Shown: positions 9,131-17,705, numbered from the stretch's first letter. The stretch: 34,193 bases of DNA from Rhodomicrobium udaipurense JA643 (GCF_000636015.1 NZ_JFZJ01000024.1:1-34193), one strand, 5' to 3'. A program made the numbers and translations. The notes: generated by a model from the letters alone, not told the origin.

Positions 9131-10987
9131 ATGGTCGATATGTCCCGGTGGTGGGAAGCGACGAGCGTAAGGCGGCCGGGCCGCGCGCTACGCCTGCGTT
9201 TGCTGCGCGCCGGGCGGCATCTCTTCAGCCGCTACCGCTTCAACAGCATCACCCGCCGCATCATCGTCATCAACATCATCGGCGTGGCCGTTCTGGTGAG
9301 CGGCATCCTGTATCTGAACCAGTATCGCGTGAAGTTCATCGGCACGCGCGTCGAAAACCTCACGACGCAGGCGCAGATCATCGCCACGGCCATCGCGCAG
9401 ACGAGCAAGAACGGGGGCGACGCCGATGGCTCGCGTGCGGGCGACAGGCTTGCCGTGCCATCCTCGGGGCTTTCCAATCCCGACCTGTCGTTCCGTGTCG
9501 ATCCGGAGGTGGTCTCGCCGATGCTTCGCGATCTCGTGGGGCCGACGAAGACGCGGGCGCGTGTTTTCGACCCCTACGGCACGCTCATTTCCGACAGTCT
9601 GAACCTGTACACGCGCGCGCCCACCAGCCGCGCGGCCGACGGCGGGGCGACGCAGGGCGAGCCCGGCTTGTTCAACACGATATGGGCCTGGCTTCGCGGG
9701 CAATTCTGGACATCCGATCTTCCGATCTACAAGGAGTTCGGAGCGGACGGAAAGTCTTACGAGGAGGTGCGCGTTGCGCTCGCGGGCAGTCTCGCGCCGC
9801 TCATTCGCGTGACCGAGGCCGGCGACATCGTCATTTCCATCGCCGTGCCGATCCAGCGCGATTCCGCCACGCTCGGCGCGCTCCTGCTGACGGCGCAGGG
9901 CGGCGACATCGACGACATGATCGCCCGCGACCGGCTTCAGATCGTCGAGGTGGCGGCGCTCGTCGCCTTCGTGACGGCGATCCTGTCGCTGCTCCTCGCC
10001 AGCACCATCGCCGAGCCGATGCGCCGCCTCGCCGTCGCGGCCGAGCGCGTCCGCCGCAACATCAAGAACCGCGAGCAGATCCCCGACTTCAGCGACCGCC
10101 CGGACGAGATCGGCCATCTGTCGCGCGCCTTCCGCGACATGACGAACGCGCTTTACTCCCGGCTCGACGCGATCGAGAGCTTCGCCGCGGACGTCTCGCA
10201 CGAGCTGAAAAATCCGCTGACCTCGCTCAGAAACGCGGCAAGCCTTCTGCCGAGGGTGAAAAACGACGAAGATCGCGACAAGCTCGTCGAGATCATCAAG
10301 CACGATGTGCGCCGTCTCGACCGCCTCATCACCGACATTTCCGACGCCTCCCGGCTCGATGCGGAACTCGCGCGCGAGATGGCGAAGCCCGTCGATCTGG
10401 CCAAGCTGCTCAAAATGCTGTGCGAAATTCAGCGGGAGGTTCGACGGGAAAGCGGCATCGGCATCGTGCTCAACGTCGAGGGATGCGTGACCGAAGAGGA
10501 CTTCGCCGAGACCCGCCGCTTCATCGCGAACGGCAACGACAGCCGCTTGAGCCAGGTGATCGCGAACCTTCTCGACAACGCAATTTCCTTCTCGCCGAAG
10601 AAGGGCTCGATTTATGTCAGCGCGCGTCGGCTACCGAAAAAGGACGAGATCGAGATCAGTGTCGAGGACGAGGGCCCCGGCATCCGCGACGAGAACCTCG
10701 AAAAGATCTTCGAGCGCTTCTACACCGACCGACCCGAATCGTTCGGGCAAAATTCCGGACTCGGACTCAACATCTCGCAGCAGATCGTGAAGGCCCATGG
10801 CGGGCATATCTGGGCGGAGAACCGGACATCGCCAAAGCCGCTCAACCCGAACAGGCCGGCATGGGGCGGCGCTGCAGCGCGAACTCCGGTCCCGACGCGG
10901 GAGGAGGCTTTCGCCTGCGGGGTCAAGGAACGCTACAGCTGGGGGGCGCGCGTGGTGATCCGCCTGCCCGCCTGCCCGCTCGGATGA
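9131..10987 (+). CDS. chvG: Sensor histidine kinase ChvG
   Basis: ChvG is the inner-membrane sensor that phosphorylates ChvI. The 618-residue product has a basic cytosolic N-terminus and a first membrane helix at about residues 44-63. A periplasmic sensing domain (about 64-270, the ExoS/ChvG stimulus-sensing type) follows, with a second helix at about 272-292. Then come a HAMP domain, the HisKA motif FAADVSHELKNPLTSLRNA with His357, and an ATPase domain with N-box NLLDNA, EDEGPGI and GLGLNISQQIV. I prefer the ATG at 9131; an in-frame TTG at 9059 would add 24 residues unlike the family. No strong Shine-Dalgarno is seen, so translation may depend partly on chvI. The stop overlaps the hprK start (ATGA). 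Confidence 0.93.
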   Translation: MVDMSRWWEATSVRRPGRALRLRLLRAGRHLFSRYRFNSITRRIIVINIIGVAVLVSGILYLNQYRVKFIGTRVENLTTQAQIIATAIAQTSKNGGDADGSRAGDRLAVPSSGLSNPDLSFRVDPEVVSPMLRDLVGPTKTRARVFDPYGTLISDSLNLYTRAPTSRAADGGATQGEPGLFNTIWAWLRGQFWTSDLPIYKEFGADGKSYEEVRVALAGSLAPLIRVTEAGDIVISIAVPIQRDSATLGALLLTAQGGDIDDMIARDRLQIVEVAALVAFVTAILSLLLASTIAEPMRRLAVAAERVRRNIKNREQIPDFSDRPDEIGHLSRAFRDMTNALYSRLDAIESFAADVSHELKNPLTSLRNAASLLPRVKNDEDRDKLVEIIKHDVRRLDRLITDISDASRLDAELAREMAKPVDLAKLLKMLCEIQREVRRESGIGIVLNVEGCVTEEDFAETRRFIANGNDSRLSQVIANLLDNAISFSPKKGSIYVSARRLPKKDEIEISVEDEGPGIRDENLEKIFERFYTDRPESFGQNSGLGLNISQQIVKAHGGHIWAENRTSPKPLNPNRPAWGGAAARTPVPTREEAFACGVKERYSWGARVVIRLPACPLG

Positions 10988-11463
10988 GGCGCGCTATGGA
11001 TGGGATCGTCGTTCACGGGACATGCGTTGCGCTCGGCGGAGCCGCGGCGCTCCTTCGCGGCGACTCAGGCGCGGGCAAATCGGACCTCGCGCTTCGTTTC
11101 CTGTTTCTGCCGAAGGACACGCTCGGCGCTCAGCCCCGGTTCGTCGCCGACGATGGCGCGCGTCTTCGTCGCACCGACGCGGGAATCCGCGTGACCTGCC
11201 CCGACACCATTACGGGGAAGATCGAAGTGCGCACCCTCGGCATCGCCAATCTCCCGCCGCCCTGGATCGAAGGAGACGCGCATCTGCGGCTTCTCGTCGA
11301 CCTCGCCGCCAGAAGCGAACTGCCGCGCTTTCCCGATACAATCGAATGGGAGGACGTGCTGGGCGTCCGCATACGCCGGATTGCGCTCGACCCGTTTGAA
11401 TCATCCGCGCCGATGAAACTCGCGCTTGCAATGCTAGGGCGCTTCGACGGGGATGGTGGATAA
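10984..11463 (+). CDS. hprK: Short-form HPr kinase/phosphorylase HprK
   Basis: HprK phosphorylates the regulatory serine of HPr and can remove the phosphate again. This 159-residue protein is the short alphaproteobacterial form: it lacks the N-terminal domain of the Firmicute enzyme and keeps only the kinase domain. Walker A is GDSGAGKSD at residues 26-34, and FVADDGARL and the central ITGKIEVRTLGI segment follow. The ATG at 10984 overlaps the chvG stop (ATGA), which suggests translational coupling. An ATG at 10996 is the alternative. The partner HPr, two genes downstream, keeps the target serine, so the pair is self-consistent. Confidence 0.92.
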   Translation: MRRAMDGIVVHGTCVALGGAAALLRGDSGAGKSDLALRFLFLPKDTLGAQPRFVADDGARLRRTDAGIRVTCPDTITGKIEVRTLGIANLPPPWIEGDAHLRLLVDLAARSELPRFPDTIEWEDVLGVRIRRIALDPFESSAPMKLALAMLGRFDGDGG

Positions 11464-11499
11464 CGCTTTTGTCCCACTTTGGAATATATATAGAGCTTG

Positions 11500-11531
11500 A
11501 ACGTTAAATCGTTGCGCTTCACAATGAAGCG
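11500..11531 (+). promoter_or_regulatory. AACGTTAAAT copy and hairpin ahead of the EIIA gene
   Basis: The gap between hprK and the EIIA gene holds AACGTTAAAT (11500-11509), an exact copy of the string in the pckA/chvI region. It also holds a 7-bp hairpin CGCTTCA-CAA-TGAAGCG at 11515-11531. A TATATATA run lies just upstream. The block suggests a separate promoter or processing site for the PTS genes. Confidence 0.4.
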
Positions 11532-11566
11532 ACTGGGTATAGACCGCGCGAGCCTCCGGAAAATCG

Positions 11567-11968
11567 ATGATTGGCCTTGTGATTGTAACGCACGGCAACT
11601 TGGCAAGGGAATTTGTCTCCGCGCTTGAGCATGTGGTCGGGCCGCAGCAGCAGACCGCGACGATTTCGATCGCGCCCAACGACGATATGGAAGAACGCAG
11701 GAATGCGATCCTCGCCGCTGCCAAAAAGGTCGAGAGCGGAGATGGCGTCATCATCCTGACCGACATGTTCGGCGGAACGCCGTCCAACCTCGCGATTTCG
11801 GTGATGGAAGCAGGTTCTGTCGAGGTGATCGCGGGCGTGAACCTTCCGATGCTCGTCAAGCTTGCGCGAATTCGTGAAGAAGTTGCACTTGCGGACGCGC
11901 TCAAACAGGCGCAGGAAGCCGGTCGAAAGTATATTCACGTCGCGAGCCTTGTGCTCAACGCGCAGTAA
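11567..11968 (+). CDS. PTS mannose-type EIIA domain protein (regulatory PTS)
   Basis: This is a stand-alone EIIA domain of the mannose/fructose-specific class, phosphorylated by HPr on a histidine. The 133-residue product begins MIGLVIVTHGNLAREF with the active-site His9, and has the family segment ILTDMFGGTPSNLAIS near 60-75. No sugar permease (EIIB, EIIC, EIID) is nearby. As in other alphaproteobacteria, this EIIA (often called ManX or EIIA-Man) is expected to act in regulation, with HprK, HPr and EIIA-Ntr, rather than in transport. It lies about 100 bp after hprK and 20 bp before the HPr gene. Confidence 0.93.
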   Translation: MIGLVIVTHGNLAREFVSALEHVVGPQQQTATISIAPNDDMEERRNAILAAAKKVESGDGVIILTDMFGGTPSNLAISVMEAGSVEVIAGVNLPMLVKLARIREEVALADALKQAQEAGRKYIHVASLVLNAQ

Positions 11969-11988
11969 GCACCTGGAATCGGCCTCGC

Positions 11989-12321
11989 ATGACAATGCCA
12001 AAGACCTCGGCACGGCAAAAACCGCGAACTCTCGGTGCGGACGGCATCTATCAGTGCCTTGCCGAGGTGACCATCGTGAACAAGCGTGGGCTCCACGCTC
12101 GCGCCTCGGCTGCCTTCGTGAAAGCGGCCGAAAAATTCGACGCCGAGGTGACAGTCCTCAAGGACGATCAGAAAGTGTGCGGCAGTTCGATCATGGGGCT
12201 GATGATGCTGGGCGCCGGTCCGGGCACGATTCTTTCCATCGAGACGGAAGGGCCTGAGGCCGAAGAGGCGCTCGAAGCCCTCACCGCGCTGATCGAGGCT
12301 GGCTTCCACGAGACGGACTGA
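11989..12321 (+). CDS. HPr family phosphocarrier protein (NPr-like)
   Basis: This is the small phosphocarrier of the regulatory PTS, passing phosphate from EI-Ntr to EIIA proteins. The 110-residue product carries the histidine site NKRGLHARAS with His36, and the HprK target site CGSSIMGLMML with Ser67 in the position of Ser46 of classic HPr. Both regulatory residues are intact. A roughly 22-residue N-terminal extension precedes the HPr fold. Two ATG codons (11989 and 11995) are possible. EI-Ntr (ptsP) is not in the window; EIIA-Ntr (ptsN) is, at about 23 kb. A short inverted repeat, TCGCCTGAGGCGA, follows the stop. Confidence 0.93.
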   Translation: MTMPKTSARQKPRTLGADGIYQCLAEVTIVNKRGLHARASAAFVKAAEKFDAEVTVLKDDQKVCGSSIMGLMMLGAGPGTILSIETEGPEAEEALEALTALIEAGFHETD

Positions 12322-12523
12322 TCGCCTGAGGCGAGCGTGACGGCGCGAAGCGCACGCTATCCGTCGCATTGCGGGCGAGGGCGAGGCTGGCATTCGCGGC
12401 CGTCCTACGGGATCCTAGCCATTCATCCGAAACGTTTGTACACTGCTCGATCGTGCCAGCGGAAAAATTCCAGCGCGCTGAAAACCGGGTTGCTTAGGTT
12501 ATCCCAAAACGACGGTTCCGCGC

Positions 12524-13288
12524 TCACGCCACGCGCCAGACTTTCCCGCCATGCAGCATGAACAGGCGCGGCTCAGTTCTGTGTAGCGCGCGCAGAACTG
12601 GTGCCGAGCAGGATAACCCGCCAGTGTAAGCACCGAAGGCAGGCAGAATCATCAGATCGTCGGACGCGCAGAAGCACGGCCCGGAAAGGCCGTAGCCGCC
12701 CTTGAGACGCGCCTTCGGATGGAAATGCCCGACGATTTCGGGCGTAGCGCGTTCCGTGCCCGGCTTGTGGTCTTTGCCCGGCTCATGGCGCAATATGATG
12801 CCGTCAAGGCGAAGTTCCGGCAGTCGCGCGCCTTCGCAGAAGTCCGGCGCGTGCGGATCATGGTTGCCGCCAATCCAGATCCATTCCTCCGCCAGCGCGC
12901 AGAGCGAGGCCAGCGCCTCGCGGTCCGCCTCAGCCATGCGTGAGCCCGCCGCGCCGTCGTGAAAGCTGTCGCCGAGGCAGACGACGCACCGGGGACGCCA
13001 CGCCTCGACCGCGCGCCGGAGCCGGGCAAGCGTGTCGTGGCTGTCGAGCGCAGGCACGAGGCGACCACGCGCGGCAGCGCCCGATCCTTTTTCGAGATGG
13101 AGGTCGGAAACGATCAGCATCGCATGATCGGGCAGATACGCAGCGCCGGAGCCATCGACGACGACCGCAAGCCCGGCGAAACGAATCAGGACCGATGACC
13201 GCCCTGCCCCGCCCGGCGGGTTCTCAGGCCGGGCGGCTAGGCCGTCTGGCTGTGTTTTCGTCTGCGGGCCTCGCAAAGGGTGCCTCAC
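12524..13288 (-). CDS. pdeM: PdeM-like metallophosphoesterase (ligase-associated DNA repair type)
   Basis: This is a calcineurin-like phosphoesterase whose best match is the ligase-associated DNA damage response endonuclease PdeM. Metal-binding motifs appear in order: SDLHLEKG, GDSFHD, GNHDPH and GHFHPK, with RHEPG before the last. The product is up to 254 residues. The only in-frame starts before the conserved LIRFAGLAVVVDG are non-ATG: GTG at 13288 and TTG at 13276. The first 35 or so residues are Pro/Gly-rich and unlike the family, and their DNA holds a 9-bp GC hairpin, so the true start is uncertain. The usual partners (Lhr-type helicase, ligase) are not adjacent; ispE lies upstream on the same strand. 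Confidence 0.85.
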   Translation of the reverse strand: MRHPLRGPQTKTQPDGLAARPENPPGGAGRSSVLIRFAGLAVVVDGSGAAYLPDHAMLIVSDLHLEKGSGAAARGRLVPALDSHDTLARLRRAVEAWRPRCVVCLGDSFHDGAAGSRMAEADREALASLCALAEEWIWIGGNHDPHAPDFCEGARLPELRLDGIILRHEPGKDHKPGTERATPEIVGHFHPKARLKGGYGLSGPCFCASDDLMILPAFGAYTGGLSCSAPVLRALHRTEPRLFMLHGGKVWRVA

Positions 13289-13414
13289 TCGGAGCCGGAT
13301 ACGATCACCGATCGGCTGCGGTGCAACCTAACTCGGACGGCTCTCTTGCCGCAAAAGTGGACGCCAAAGTTGAGCGCCGCGACTCGCCTTCGCGCGATAG
13401 GCGAACGCCAGCGC

Positions 13415-14344
13415 CTACGCCAGAATTGTCGCCGCGACCCACCAGTTCGGGTGAGCGGCCGCCAGCGCGCCAGCCGCCGTCTTCGCCTTTTCAGCCGTAG
13501 CGAACACACCGAAGCACGTCGGCCCGCTGCCCGACAGGCGCGAGAGCACGCAGCCGTCGAGCGATCGCACGGTATCGAGCACCCGCGCTACCTGCGGCTC
13601 CAGCGCGACCGCCGGGCCTTCGAGGTCGTTGCGGCCATGGGCGAGGCACGCGGCCGCGCTTTCGGGCGAATCCCAATCCGTCGATACCGAGAACGGGGCG
13701 TTTTCCGCACCCGGCTCCAGGGGCTTGGCCGCAAGTGTGCGGAAAACATCGGCGGTGGATAGCTTTATGCGCGGATTGACGAGGATCGCAGGCAGCGGCG
13801 CGAGGCGCGTCACCGGCGTGATTCGTTCGCCCAACCCGCACATCCATGCCGCCCGACCGTAAAGGCACACGGGTACGTCCGCGCCGATCTCCTTGCTCGC
13901 TTCGATGAACTCATGGGCTTTGCGGTTCTCGCCGTAGATCGCAACGAGCGCGCGTATTGTCGCGGCCGCGTCCGACGATCCGCCGCCGAGGCCCGCCGCG
14001 ACGGGGATGTTCTTGAGCAGCCGGAAATGGCCGTGAATGTCCATGTCGAACCATTCAGCGACCGCGCGCTTGGCCTTCAGGATGAGGTTGTCGCCTTCGA
14101 GAAGCGGCGCGAAAGCACCGTCGATCTCCAAACGGTCGTCGATATCCGGGCTGAATTCCAGCTCGTCGGCCACGTCGTTGGCGAACACAACGAGGCTTTC
14201 AAGCTCGTGGTAGCCGTCCGGGCGCTTGCCCTTGACGTGAAGCGTCAAGTTAACCTTCGCGCGGGCGCGCTCCCGGATCGTCACAGGCCAGGTATCCTCA
14301 TGGGCGGTAGCCTGGATGATGTCGGCTTCGGAAGAGTGAGTCAT
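13415..14344 (-). CDS. ispE: 4-diphosphocytidyl-2-C-methyl-D-erythritol kinase
   Basis: IspE phosphorylates CDP-methylerythritol in the MEP pathway that makes IPP and DMAPP, here needed for carotenoids, hopanoids, quinones and the bacteriochlorophyll tail. The 309-residue GHMP kinase has RARAKVNLTLHVKGKRPDGY with the active-site Lys30, the ATP loop PVAAGLGGGSSDAAA at about 114-128, and GADVPVCLYG with catalytic Asp156. A late LSGSGPTCFG motif completes the fold. The first 20 residues are a variable extension; the ATG at 14344 is the only good start. Pairing with a large TPR-protein gene on the same strand upstream is common in alphaproteobacteria. Confidence 0.96.
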   Translation of the reverse strand: MTHSSEADIIQATAHEDTWPVTIRERARAKVNLTLHVKGKRPDGYHELESLVVFANDVADELEFSPDIDDRLEIDGAFAPLLEGDNLILKAKRAVAEWFDMDIHGHFRLLKNIPVAAGLGGGSSDAAATIRALVAIYGENRKAHEFIEASKEIGADVPVCLYGRAAWMCGLGERITPVTRLAPLPAILVNPRIKLSTADVFRTLAAKPLEPGAENAPFSVSTDWDSPESAAACLAHGRNDLEGPAVALEPQVARVLDTVRSLDGCVLSRLSGSGPTCFGVFATAEKAKTAAGALAAAHPNWWVAATILA

Positions 14345-14577
14345 GGCAACCTTGGCTTACTCTGCGGATGTCGTGGGCTTCAGCGACTGTGTCTTGCGGT
14401 GTTCGTTTGATGGCGGCTTCACACGCTCCGCCACCGCCAGCAATGCCCGACTACTCGGGCGCGCCGCCGCCGGAAACCGCTAGACACAACGCTGGCATTC
14501 CATGTCTAAGCGGCCTCGCCGCGATTGTCGACTCCGGCGAGCGCGAGGCGCACCGTGCCGCATCCAAGGCTTTCGCC

Positions 14578-16401
14578 TTATGGGTTTGCCGTAGCCTGAG
14601 GTTGCGGCTCGGGCGCTACTGCGGGGACCGCCTCCGGCTGCGTCTGCAACTCGGCGTGCGCCCCCGCTTCGTCGGGAAGCCCGGCTTCGAGCTTCTTCTT
14701 GATCTTGACCACGTCGTCCGGCTCGGGATTGAGGCTCAATGCCTGCGTCCATTGGAACTTAGCTTCGAGCTTGCGCCCAAGCCGCCAGTAAACATCGCCG
14801 AGATGATCGTTCAGCGTCGGGTCTTCGGGCCGAAGCTCCACCGCCTTGTCGAGATGCTTCACCGCCTGCACGTAGTCCTTCTGGATATAGTAGCCCCAGC
14901 CGAGACTATCGATGATGTAGCCGTCGTTCGGCTTCAGGCGGACCGCCTTCTTGATAAGGTCGAACGCCTCGGGAATGTTGATGTTCTGGTCGAGCCAGGA
15001 ATAGCCGAGGTAATTGAGCACCGCGCCCTGCTCGGGATCGAGATCGAGCGCCCGCTTGAAATCGGCCTCCGCCTTGGCCCATTGCTTGGTGCGCTCATAG
15101 GCGATGCCGCGCTGATAGAACAGCGTCCAATGGCGCTTTTCCGGCTCGCCGACCAGCTCGATCACGCGCGTGTAATAGGGGATCGCTGCGTCATAGCGCT
15201 TCGCGGCGCTGTCGATGGAGGCCAGCGTCTGAAGAACGGACTCTTCCTTCGGGTGCTTTTCGGAAAGCGCCGTCAGCAGAGCCGTCGCTTCGTCAGTCTT
15301 TTGCAAAGCGTTGAGATAGAGCGCCTTGCGAACCTGCGCGTTCAGCCGGAACGGCGACGCCTCGCGGATCGCATCGAGAACCGACACGGCCTTATGGTAC
15401 TGTTCGAGATTGCCGTAGATTTCAGCCAGTTCAAGCTTGGCGATGTCCGAGGCCGGGTTGAGGTACAGCGCGAGGCGGAGATATATTTGCGCGGCATCGA
15501 CGCCATTGTTCGACGCCAGCACCTGCCCGATACCGAGGAATGTTTCGGCAAGCCCCTCATCCACGGTCGAAACCATGAGCTTCGGCGTCTTGCCGGCCTT
15601 CAGGTCCGCCATCAGCGCCGAGCCGAGCGGCGTATCCTCGGCGCCGCTTTCCTTCAGCACGGCGAGCGCCTGCTGCTTATCACCCCACACCGCGAGGTGG
15701 CGGGCATAGCCCTCCGCGATGCGCATGTTTGTCGGCTTCTTCTCGTAAACCGCCTTATATGCTTCGGTCGCCGCAGCCTTCTTTTTCGCCACATCCGCGA
15801 CGAAGGCGCGCTGCACGGTTTCGAAATGCGTGGCCCAGGCCGCCTTGCTCGGCTCGGAGAGCGTCGCGATGGCGCGGTCGGACTGGCCCTGCGCCACCGC
15901 GACCCAGGCGCGGGCGAGCTTCATCGTCGGCTCTTCGGGCGATGTGCCTTTCGCGGCCAGGCGGAAATACTCGTCGGCTTTCGCGTAATCCTTGCGCTTG
16001 AACGCGTCGAGGCCAAGAAAATCGTAGGCGATGGCCGCCTCGCCCGGACGCTTGATGAGCCGAAGCGCGAGCGTCTTCGCCGATGCGAACTCGCCCGAGG
16101 CCAGTTCGAGCTGGAACGCATCGTCAAGGATATCGGAATTCGCCGGGTCTTTCTGGAGCGCGCGCCGGTAGTACAGCGCCGCGTTTTCGCTGTCGCGGGC
16201 GGACCGCGCCACATGCCCCGCCAGATAGCTTCCGAGGAGCGAATTGCTGCCGAAGCTCTCTGACCGGACCGGGGCCTTGCTCTGGTTCGGCGCCGCGCGC
16301 GCATCGGCCGGGTACGCCAACAGAACGGCGAGGCAGGTAGCCAGCAGCGCACGCGACGCATCGCGCAGCGAGATCCGGCGAACGATATCCGATTTCAGCA
16401 T
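14578..16401 (-). CDS. Exported tetratricopeptide repeat protein
   Basis: This is a large TPR scaffold protein, 607 residues, with an N-terminal signal sequence (hydrophobic ALLATCLAVLLAYPADARA at about 18-36), so it probably acts in the periplasm or at the membrane. TPR units are recognisable along the chain, for example ALYYRRALQKDPANSDILDD near the start, and clear tandem units such as EADFKRALDLDPEQGAVLNY and AVKHLDKAVELRPEDPTLND in the last third. The C-terminus is Pro/Glu/Ala-rich. I prefer the ATG at 16401 over a TTG at 16416. The partner is unknown. Similar proteins sit beside ispE in related genomes, but no link to isoprenoid synthesis is shown. Confidence 0.87.
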   Translation of the reverse strand: MLKSDIVRRISLRDASRALLATCLAVLLAYPADARAAPNQSKAPVRSESFGSNSLLGSYLAGHVARSARDSENAALYYRRALQKDPANSDILDDAFQLELASGEFASAKTLALRLIKRPGEAAIAYDFLGLDAFKRKDYAKADEYFRLAAKGTSPEEPTMKLARAWVAVAQGQSDRAIATLSEPSKAAWATHFETVQRAFVADVAKKKAAATEAYKAVYEKKPTNMRIAEGYARHLAVWGDKQQALAVLKESGAEDTPLGSALMADLKAGKTPKLMVSTVDEGLAETFLGIGQVLASNNGVDAAQIYLRLALYLNPASDIAKLELAEIYGNLEQYHKAVSVLDAIREASPFRLNAQVRKALYLNALQKTDEATALLTALSEKHPKEESVLQTLASIDSAAKRYDAAIPYYTRVIELVGEPEKRHWTLFYQRGIAYERTKQWAKAEADFKRALDLDPEQGAVLNYLGYSWLDQNINIPEAFDLIKKAVRLKPNDGYIIDSLGWGYYIQKDYVQAVKHLDKAVELRPEDPTLNDHLGDVYWRLGRKLEAKFQWTQALSLNPEPDDVVKIKKKLEAGLPDEAGAHAELQTQPEAVPAVAPEPQPQATANP

Positions 16402-16613
16402 GTCAGATGCCTGCAATGTCGTGTCCTGGCGTTTTGGCTATGAGCGGCTTCGTCGGTTCGGCGGGCTCGATCTGGCCGATTTGGGACAAGGTTTCTCAAT
16501 GGGTGTCGAAACGCAACCCTCGAAGCATGACTTTCGATGAGGGGTTTCGAGGTCGGCCCTCAAAATCGGTTTATAATGAGACGGAATAACGGCACCGGGC
16601 GCGGTCCATAGCG

Positions 16614-16739
16614 CTATTCGCCCTTCGGCGGCGGCTTTTCCTCACGGGATTTTCGCAACGCCCGCCGCGTCTTGATGAGTTCATAGACCGCGAAGGCGAG
16701 AACGCCGAGAACCAGAAGAAGCTCCGCTTCCACTCCCAT
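16614..16739 (-). CDS. 41-residue single-pass membrane protein at the end of the bch operon
   Basis: This is a short gene with strong local support. The ATG at 16739 has GGAGAC 5 bases upstream, and the product is MGVEAELLLVLGVLAFAVYE followed by LIKTRRALRKSREEKPPPKGE. Residues 5-20 form one hydrophobic helix. The rest is a basic, then Lys/Pro/Glu-rich tail, so the tail would sit in the cytosol by the positive-inside rule. The start lies 42 bases past the bchO stop on the same strand, making it the last member of the yihY-bchI-bchD-bchO transcript. I know of no named family. A role at the membrane side of Mg-chelatase, or simply as a neighbour, is inference. Confidence 0.7.
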   Translation of the reverse strand: MGVEAELLLVLGVLAFAVYELIKTRRALRKSREEKPPPKGE

Positions 16740-16781
16740 GGGTCGTCTCCTTCAGGTTGGATGATTCGCGAATCGTGCCCG

Positions 16782-17705
16782 CTATTCTGCGGCGGGTTGC
16801 GGTTCGACCGGGTGTTCGTCCTTCGCGAGTATCCCGTATCTTTCGGCTTCGGCAAAGACGATAGCGACGACTTCCTGCGGCTTTTCCTCGTGGGCAAGGT
16901 GGCCCATGTGGCGCAGGAGGATGACCTTGGAGCCGGGGACCATGTTGTAAACCTTGAACGCAACCCGGCTCGGCACGGCCTTGTCTTCGGTGCACGCGAT
17001 GAGCGTCAGCTTCGTCTTGAGTTTCGGCAGGTCGCTCGACAGGGATTGCAGATCCCAGTTCGCCATCATGCCGAGCGCGGATGCAATATGCGTCGAGTTT
17101 CCCAGAAGAAGCCCATACTGGACGAGGCCCTCCGCATCGATATGAGAGCCTGTGCCTTCGATCAGCCTGCGGACGGTGACCTTGTCGCGGGCCTTCCAGG
17201 CGAAATAGCCGGGCACGAACGGGTTCACGAACAGTGCGCGCGCGATCATGGGGAAGAGTTGCGAGGCGATGCCGGGGAACGGGAGAAAGGCGCCGTTCAG
17301 GCTGATGATCGCTTGAGCACCGAGCTTGCCGTCGAGCGCCATGCGGCACAGGATCGCCGAGCCTGCGGAATGGCCGATGGCGAGATCGGGCTTGACGTGA
17401 AGCGTGCCGAGCAAGGTTGCTATCGCCTGCGCCATATGCGGCAGCGTGAGCAGCGACGAGGTGCGCGGCGCTTCGGTGAAGCCGTGTCCGGGCAGGTCCG
17501 GCGCGATCACGCGGAAGCGTTTTGCGAGGATCGGCATGAAATGCCGCCACGAATGCGTGGAAGCCCCCGTGCCGTGCAGCAGAAGCACGGTCGGCCCGCT
17601 ACCCATTTCCTGCACATGCCAGCGCAGCCCGCCGGCGGACACAAATCGACTCGTGGCACGGTTCGGCCAGTCAAGGCCGTCCCGTTCCCATTTCAACGCT
17701 GTCAT
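16782..17705 (-). CDS. bchO: Alpha/beta hydrolase BchO (Mg-chelatase-associated)
   Basis: BchO is the putative magnesium-chelatase accessory protein that travels with bchI and bchD in purple bacteria; its reaction is not established. The 307-residue product is an alpha/beta hydrolase with the oxyanion motif LLLHGTGAS (41-49), the nucleophile elbow AIGHSAGSA with Ser113, APDLPGHGFT (68-77) and a late histidine in RHMGHLAHEE. The N-terminal SRFVSAGGLRWHVQEMGSGP is typical of the group. The ATG overlaps the bchD stop (ATGA). Position and sequence together make the assignment firm relative to generic hydrolases. Confidence 0.92.
   Translation of the reverse strand: MTALKWERDGLDWPNRATSRFVSAGGLRWHVQEMGSGPTVLLLHGTGASTHSWRHFMPILAKRFRVIAPDLPGHGFTEAPRTSSLLTLPHMAQAIATLLGTLHVKPDLAIGHSAGSAILCRMALDGKLGAQAIISLNGAFLPFPGIASQLFPMIARALFVNPFVPGYFAWKARDKVTVRRLIEGTGSHIDAEGLVQYGLLLGNSTHIASALGMMANWDLQSLSSDLPKLKTKLTLIACTEDKAVPSRVAFKVYNMVPGSKVILLRHMGHLAHEEKPQEVVAIVFAEAERYGILAKDEHPVEPQPAAE

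Noticed and set aside
9188..10303. Minus-strand frame of 371 codons opposite chvG
   Set aside because: No recognisable domain and fully antisense to a well-supported histidine kinase.
9148..10983. Open plus-strand frame running through chvG in a second frame into hprK
   Set aside because: The chvG frame has all kinase motifs; only the part after 10984 of this frame (HprK) is meaningful. The Arg-rich remainder is a shadow.
14368..16263. Long open plus-strand frame (631 codons) opposite the TPR gene
   Set aside because: It mirrors the TPR protein gene in GC-rich DNA, has a Leu/Arg/Val-heavy composition without domains, and the opposite strand has clear TPR motifs and a signal peptide.
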